NCBI GenBank assembly: GCA_045649505.1
Contig: JAZRQA010000018.1
Span: 1 to 25,874, forward strand
From: SIG587 sp045649505
Lineage (GTDB): Bacteria; Bacillota; Clostridia; Oscillospirales; Acutalibacteraceae
Direction: 5' to 3'
Length of the DNA: 25,874 bases
Shown: positions 23,360 through 25,874 of the stretch, one piece after another
How positions within the stretch are numbered: position 1 is the stretch's first letter
Layout: each line of letters begins with the position of its first letter
Translations under genes and position numbers: made by a program
Notes under the pieces: generated by a model
The model's input: only the letters and a program-made list of their open reading frames with translations
The model's database searches: none
What the model was told of the DNA's origin: nothing

Positions 23360-24075
23360 AAAACATATATGAGGATATAATAACATTGCGCACCTGTGAT
23401 TTTGACAGGTACCTAAGCATTAACGCGGCAAGTGTGCTTGATTTGTTTCAGGAGGTTGCCGGTGCCCACGCCGAAAGCCTTGGCATTGGTTATTTTTCTA
23501 CCTTAGAAAAGGGCCTTTTATGGGTACTTACAAAGGTTAAATTTGAAATTATAAAGCAGCCTGAAATACATAAAAAGGTGCGTGTTGTTACCTGGCCGTT
23601 GCCTCCCGATAAAATAACAATGCGCCGTGAATATGAGGTTTACTCCGAGGATGGCGAACTACTTATAATAGGTAGCTCTCAGTGGGTATTTATGCACAAT
23701 GAGCTTAGGCGGATTGTACCTGCGAAGGACGTGTATCCCGATATAGAGTTTATTAATAAAATGACCTTTAATGAAAAATTTTCCAAGTTGCATATGCCCG
23801 ATACATCGACAAATACCTTTTCAGTTGTACCGCACTTCAGTGATATTGATATGAACTCCCATGTTAATAACACAAAATATATAAATTATGTTCTTGACGC
23901 ATTTAATCCTTGTGAGAAGGACAAAATTAAAAGCGTGCAGATAGATTATCACCGCGAGGTAAAATGCGGCACCGACCTTAATATTATTTACTGCCGTGAG
24001 GAAAATACACTCTATGCAAAGGGTGAAAATCTTAGCGGTGAAGTAATGTTTAACTGTAAAATAATACTAGAATAA
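23356..24075 (+). CDS. Acyl-ACP thioesterase (FatA-like, double hotdog)
   Basis: Hydrolyses acyl-ACP to release free fatty acids; 239 aa of the PF01643 family. N-terminal hotdog: RTCDFDRYLSINAASVLDLFQEVAGAHAESLG, then LLWVLTKVKFEI and VRVVTWPLPPDK. C-terminal hotdog: VVPHFSDIDMNSHVNNTKYINYVLDAF, containing the Asp/Asn/His catalytic region, and VQIDYHREVKCG. Four-base overlap with tatD. It ends 47 nt before a tiny Asn-rich gene in the same transcript. Chain-length preference cannot be judged. Confidence 0.92.
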   Translation: MKNIYEDIITLRTCDFDRYLSINAASVLDLFQEVAGAHAESLGIGYFSTLEKGLLWVLTKVKFEIIKQPEIHKKVRVVTWPLPPDKITMRREYEVYSEDGELLIIGSSQWVFMHNELRRIVPAKDVYPDIEFINKMTFNEKFSKLHMPDTSTNTFSVVPHFSDIDMNSHVNNTKYINYVLDAFNPCEKDKIKSVQIDYHREVKCGTDLNIIYCREENTLYAKGENLSGEVMFNCKIILE

Positions 24076-24079
24076 AGGT

Positions 24080-24115
24080 ACCCCGTTTCGGCTAAACTAA
24101 TGCTGAAAGCGGGGT
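24080..24115 (+). promoter_or_regulatory. Hairpin that pairs the ribosome site of the Asn-rich gene
   Basis: ACCCCG-TTTC-GGC (24080-24092) pairs with GC-TGAAA-G-CGGGGT (24102-24115) with one bulge and one G-T pair, loop of 9 nt. The right arm contains the GGGG of the likely Shine-Dalgarno (24111-24116) 7 nt before ATG 24123. There is no T-run after it, so it is not a standard terminator. Confidence 0.5.
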
Positions 24116-24122
24116 GAAAAAA

Positions 24123-24263
24123 ATGAACGACCAGAACAGAAACAACAATTTTAACCGTAACGATCAGAACAAAAACAACCAGAATAATCAGAACAACAAT
24201 TCTAATAATAACCAGAATAACAACAACCAGAACAACAATTCTAACAACAATCAGAACCGTTAG
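24123..24263 (+). CDS. 46-aa asparagine-rich microprotein
   Basis: ATG 24123 to TAG 24261-24263 encodes 46 residues, of which 29 are Asn and 7 Gln, with a few Arg, Asp, Lys, Ser and one Phe. A 13-residue unit, QNNNSNNNQ with linkers, is repeated at about 23-31 and 36-44. Asn codons alternate freely between AAC and AAT while the amino acid stays the same, which speaks for selection on protein. GGGGTGA lies upstream and a strong terminator starts 3 nt after the stop. It is the last gene of the rlmB-to-thioesterase string. It should be disordered or prion-like. I recall similar tiny Asn/Gln-rich proteins in other Clostridia, but know no function. Confidence 0.65.
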   Translation: MNDQNRNNNFNRNDQNKNNQNNQNNNSNNNQNNNNQNNNSNNNQNR

Positions 24264-24265
24264 TT

Positions 24266-24303
24266 AAAAAAATCTCCCTGCAAAATACAGGGAGATTTTT
24301 TAT
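24266..24303. terminator. Bidirectional terminator of the plus-strand operon and the beta-CASP gene
   Basis: AAAAAATCTCCCTG and CAGGGAGATTTTTT form a perfect stem around CAAAATA, with A/T tracts on both sides. Confidence 0.93.
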
Positions 24304-25874
24304 CACCACTTGTTACAAAGCTCATTAATTCGATCTGTAAGCTTTGCTATATCCTTATTTGAACCTTCACGCATATTATTTATTATTGACATAAGGCGGT
24401 TGCCAGCAGCAAGCAGTTTTGCAAATGCAGGACTAACCCTTGTTTGCGTGCTATTCTTTTTTTCTTTGACCTTGGTATTGCCCTTTTGCACGCACATATC
24501 GGCCGTAAGGTCATAAACTGCGCCGTTATAGGGTGCCGTGGCAGGGAAATTTAGTTTTTGAGAAATAAGCTCGGCGAAATAATCGGTCACTGTATCGTCA
24601 CCGTGGTTTACAAATACGCGGGTGGGTTTATTTTCTAAAGCGGCAAGCCAATCAAGCATCATATCCCTATCGGCATGGCCGCTGATACCCTGCATAACCT
24701 CAATATTTGCATTTACATTTATTTCCTCGCCGAAAAGCTTAACCTGTTTTTCGCCGTCTATAAGCAGTCTGCCAAGGCTTCCCTCACTTTGGTAGCCTAC
24801 AAACAAAACCGTACTGTCTGCACGCCAAAGGTTATGCTTCAGGTGGTGACGTATGCGCCCCGCCTCACACATACCGCTGGCAGAAAGAATAACCTTAGGT
24901 GTGGTATCCTCGTTTATAAGCTTGGATTCATCAGCGGTTATTGAAACGCGAAGGTCATCAAACAGTATCGGGTTTATGCCTTGATTTAAAAGCTTGATGG
25001 TCTCATCATCATAATACTCCATAATATCCCCGCCGTAAATACCTGTTGCCTGTACGGCAAGGGGACTATCGACATACACTGGAAAGCCCTCGTGATTTTG
25101 TATTAAGCCTTGCTCTTTTATGGTGCGGATGATGTATAGCATCTCCTGAGTTCTGCCTACGGCAAAACAGGGTATAACAACATTTCCGCCGCGGTCAAAG
25201 GTAGATTGCAAAACGCGGGTAAGTTGGGCAAGATAATCGGGTCTATCCCCATGGACACGGTCCCCATAGGTAGATTCGATAACCACAAAATCCGCCTTTT
25301 GGGGCTTTTGGGGGTCGCGTATAAGGGGACGGTCGATATTGCCGAGGTCGCCTGAAAAAAGCACGCTTTTTTGCTGTGAGTTTTCGGTAACGGTTACCGT
25401 TATGCTTGCCGAGCCGAGCAGATGACCCGCATCGCGCATACTGATGCTTACACCCTCGGCTACTTCGTAGGTCTTTTCATAATCGCACGAGTAAAACTGT
25501 TTTAAGGTCTGCTGAGCATCATCAACGGTATAAAGAGGCACATATTCGAGCTTGCCTGCGCGCTTGGCTTTCTTATTGCGCCATAGCGCCTCCGACTCCT
25601 GAATATATGCCGAATCAAGCAACATAATGTTACAAAGTTTTACTGTGGCGGCTGTGGCATAAATATTGCCCTTGAAACCATTTGCAACAAGCCAGGGAAG
25701 TTTTCCCGAATGGTCTATATGAGCATGGGTAAGAAGTACAATGTCGATATCGCCCGGAAAGAGCGGAAAATCACAATTTTCATATATATCGGCACCCTGT
25801 TCCATACCGCAATCTATAAGTATTTTTTTGCCTGCGGCCTCAAGCAAGGTGGCAGAGCCTGTAACCTCGTGAGC
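24303..25874 (-). CDS. MBL-fold beta-CASP ribonuclease-like hydrolase (5' end outside window)
   Basis: Metallo-beta-lactamase/beta-CASP family RNA-processing nuclease, at least 523 aa here; the frame stays open to the right edge, where AHEVTGSATLLEAAGKKILIDCG reads as the usual N-terminal strands, so only a few residues are missing. Motifs: THAHIDHSG (HxHxDH), DAGHLLGSAS, VLFSGDLGN, ESTYGDR, GRTQEMLYI, YVDSPLA, ILSASGMCEAGRIRHHLKHNLW and FVNHGDD with the C-terminal RMMBL region, then a variable lysine-rich tail. Homologues resemble archaeal CPSF and bacterial RNA-specific MBL proteins; they are separate from RNase J. Converges on the Asn-rich gene. Confidence 0.9.
   Translation of the reverse strand, partial: AHEVTGSATLLEAAGKKILIDCGMEQGADIYENCDFPLFPGDIDIVLLTHAHIDHSGKLPWLVANGFKGNIYATAATVKLCNIMLLDSAYIQESEALWRNKKAKRAGKLEYVPLYTVDDAQQTLKQFYSCDYEKTYEVAEGVSISMRDAGHLLGSASITVTVTENSQQKSVLFSGDLGNIDRPLIRDPQKPQKADFVVIESTYGDRVHGDRPDYLAQLTRVLQSTFDRGGNVVIPCFAVGRTQEMLYIIRTIKEQGLIQNHEGFPVYVDSPLAVQATGIYGGDIMEYYDDETIKLLNQGINPILFDDLRVSITADESKLINEDTTPKVILSASGMCEAGRIRHHLKHNLWRADSTVLFVGYQSEGSLGRLLIDGEKQVKLFGEEINVNANIEVMQGISGHADRDMMLDWLAALENKPTRVFVNHGDDTVTDYFAELISQKLNFPATAPYNGAVYDLTADMCVQKGNTKVKEKKNSTQTRVSPAFAKLLAAGNRLMSIINNMREGSNKDIAKLTDRINELCNKW

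Noticed and set aside
24080..24115. Intrinsic terminator after the thioesterase gene
   Set aside because: The stem is followed by GAAAAAAATG rather than a T-run, and a coding frame with ribosome site follows at once.

Overview
The window looks like chromosomal DNA of a low-to-moderate G+C anaerobic Firmicute, probably class Clostridia and possibly an Oscillospirales-type gut bacterium. This rests on GGAGG-type ribosome sites, TTGACA/TATAAT promoters, two rubrerythrins, a Clostridia-type metal-binding lipoprotein (GDRFPF/PGC signature), a proBAC operon, an acyl-ACP thioesterase, and short intrinsic terminators between most convergent genes. Genus cannot be read from it. The first 420 bases are different: they encode the C-terminal part of a YigZ/IMPACT protein of Bacteroidales type and join abruptly to a headless tyrosine recombinase, so the left edge is a transfer boundary or an assembly chimera.

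Left accessory segment (about 1-3150): YigZ fragment, 5'-truncated integrase, an ankyrin-repeat protein and an unrecognised 145-aa protein (both minus strand, immunity-gene-like), a 22-nt direct repeat flanking the 145-aa gene, two palindrome-rich non-coding stretches, and tRNA-Ser(CGA), whose 3' end faces this segment.

Core segment (3150-15510): rubrerythrin 1; a minus-strand pair of metal-binding lipoprotein and HAD phosphatase; divergently nadE, with a 30-nt palindrome between the two promoters; proBAC (proline from glutamate); a TspO/MBR membrane protein; tRNA-Ser(UGA) and tRNA-Ser(GCU); a DUF1294 membrane protein; a cell-wall amidase followed by an SDR oxidoreductase; enolase; and rubrerythrin 2. 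All three tRNAs in the window are serine tRNAs.

Right segment (15510-25874): a 211-bp element made almost wholly of nested inverted repeats (two cloverleaf-like modules) precedes a plus-strand gene string: rlmB, a very unusual membrane protein that looks like a catalytically dead P1B-type ATPase with a long acidic/coiled-coil N-terminus, an O-antigen-ligase-like membrane protein, metG, tatD, an acyl-ACP thioesterase, and a previously easy-to-miss 46-aa protein that is 63% asparagine, with its ribosome site in a hairpin. A convergent beta-CASP metallo-beta-lactamase nuclease runs off the right edge.

The best candidates for something undescribed are the pseudo-P-type ATPase in its operon, the nested-palindrome element, and the Asn-rich microprotein.
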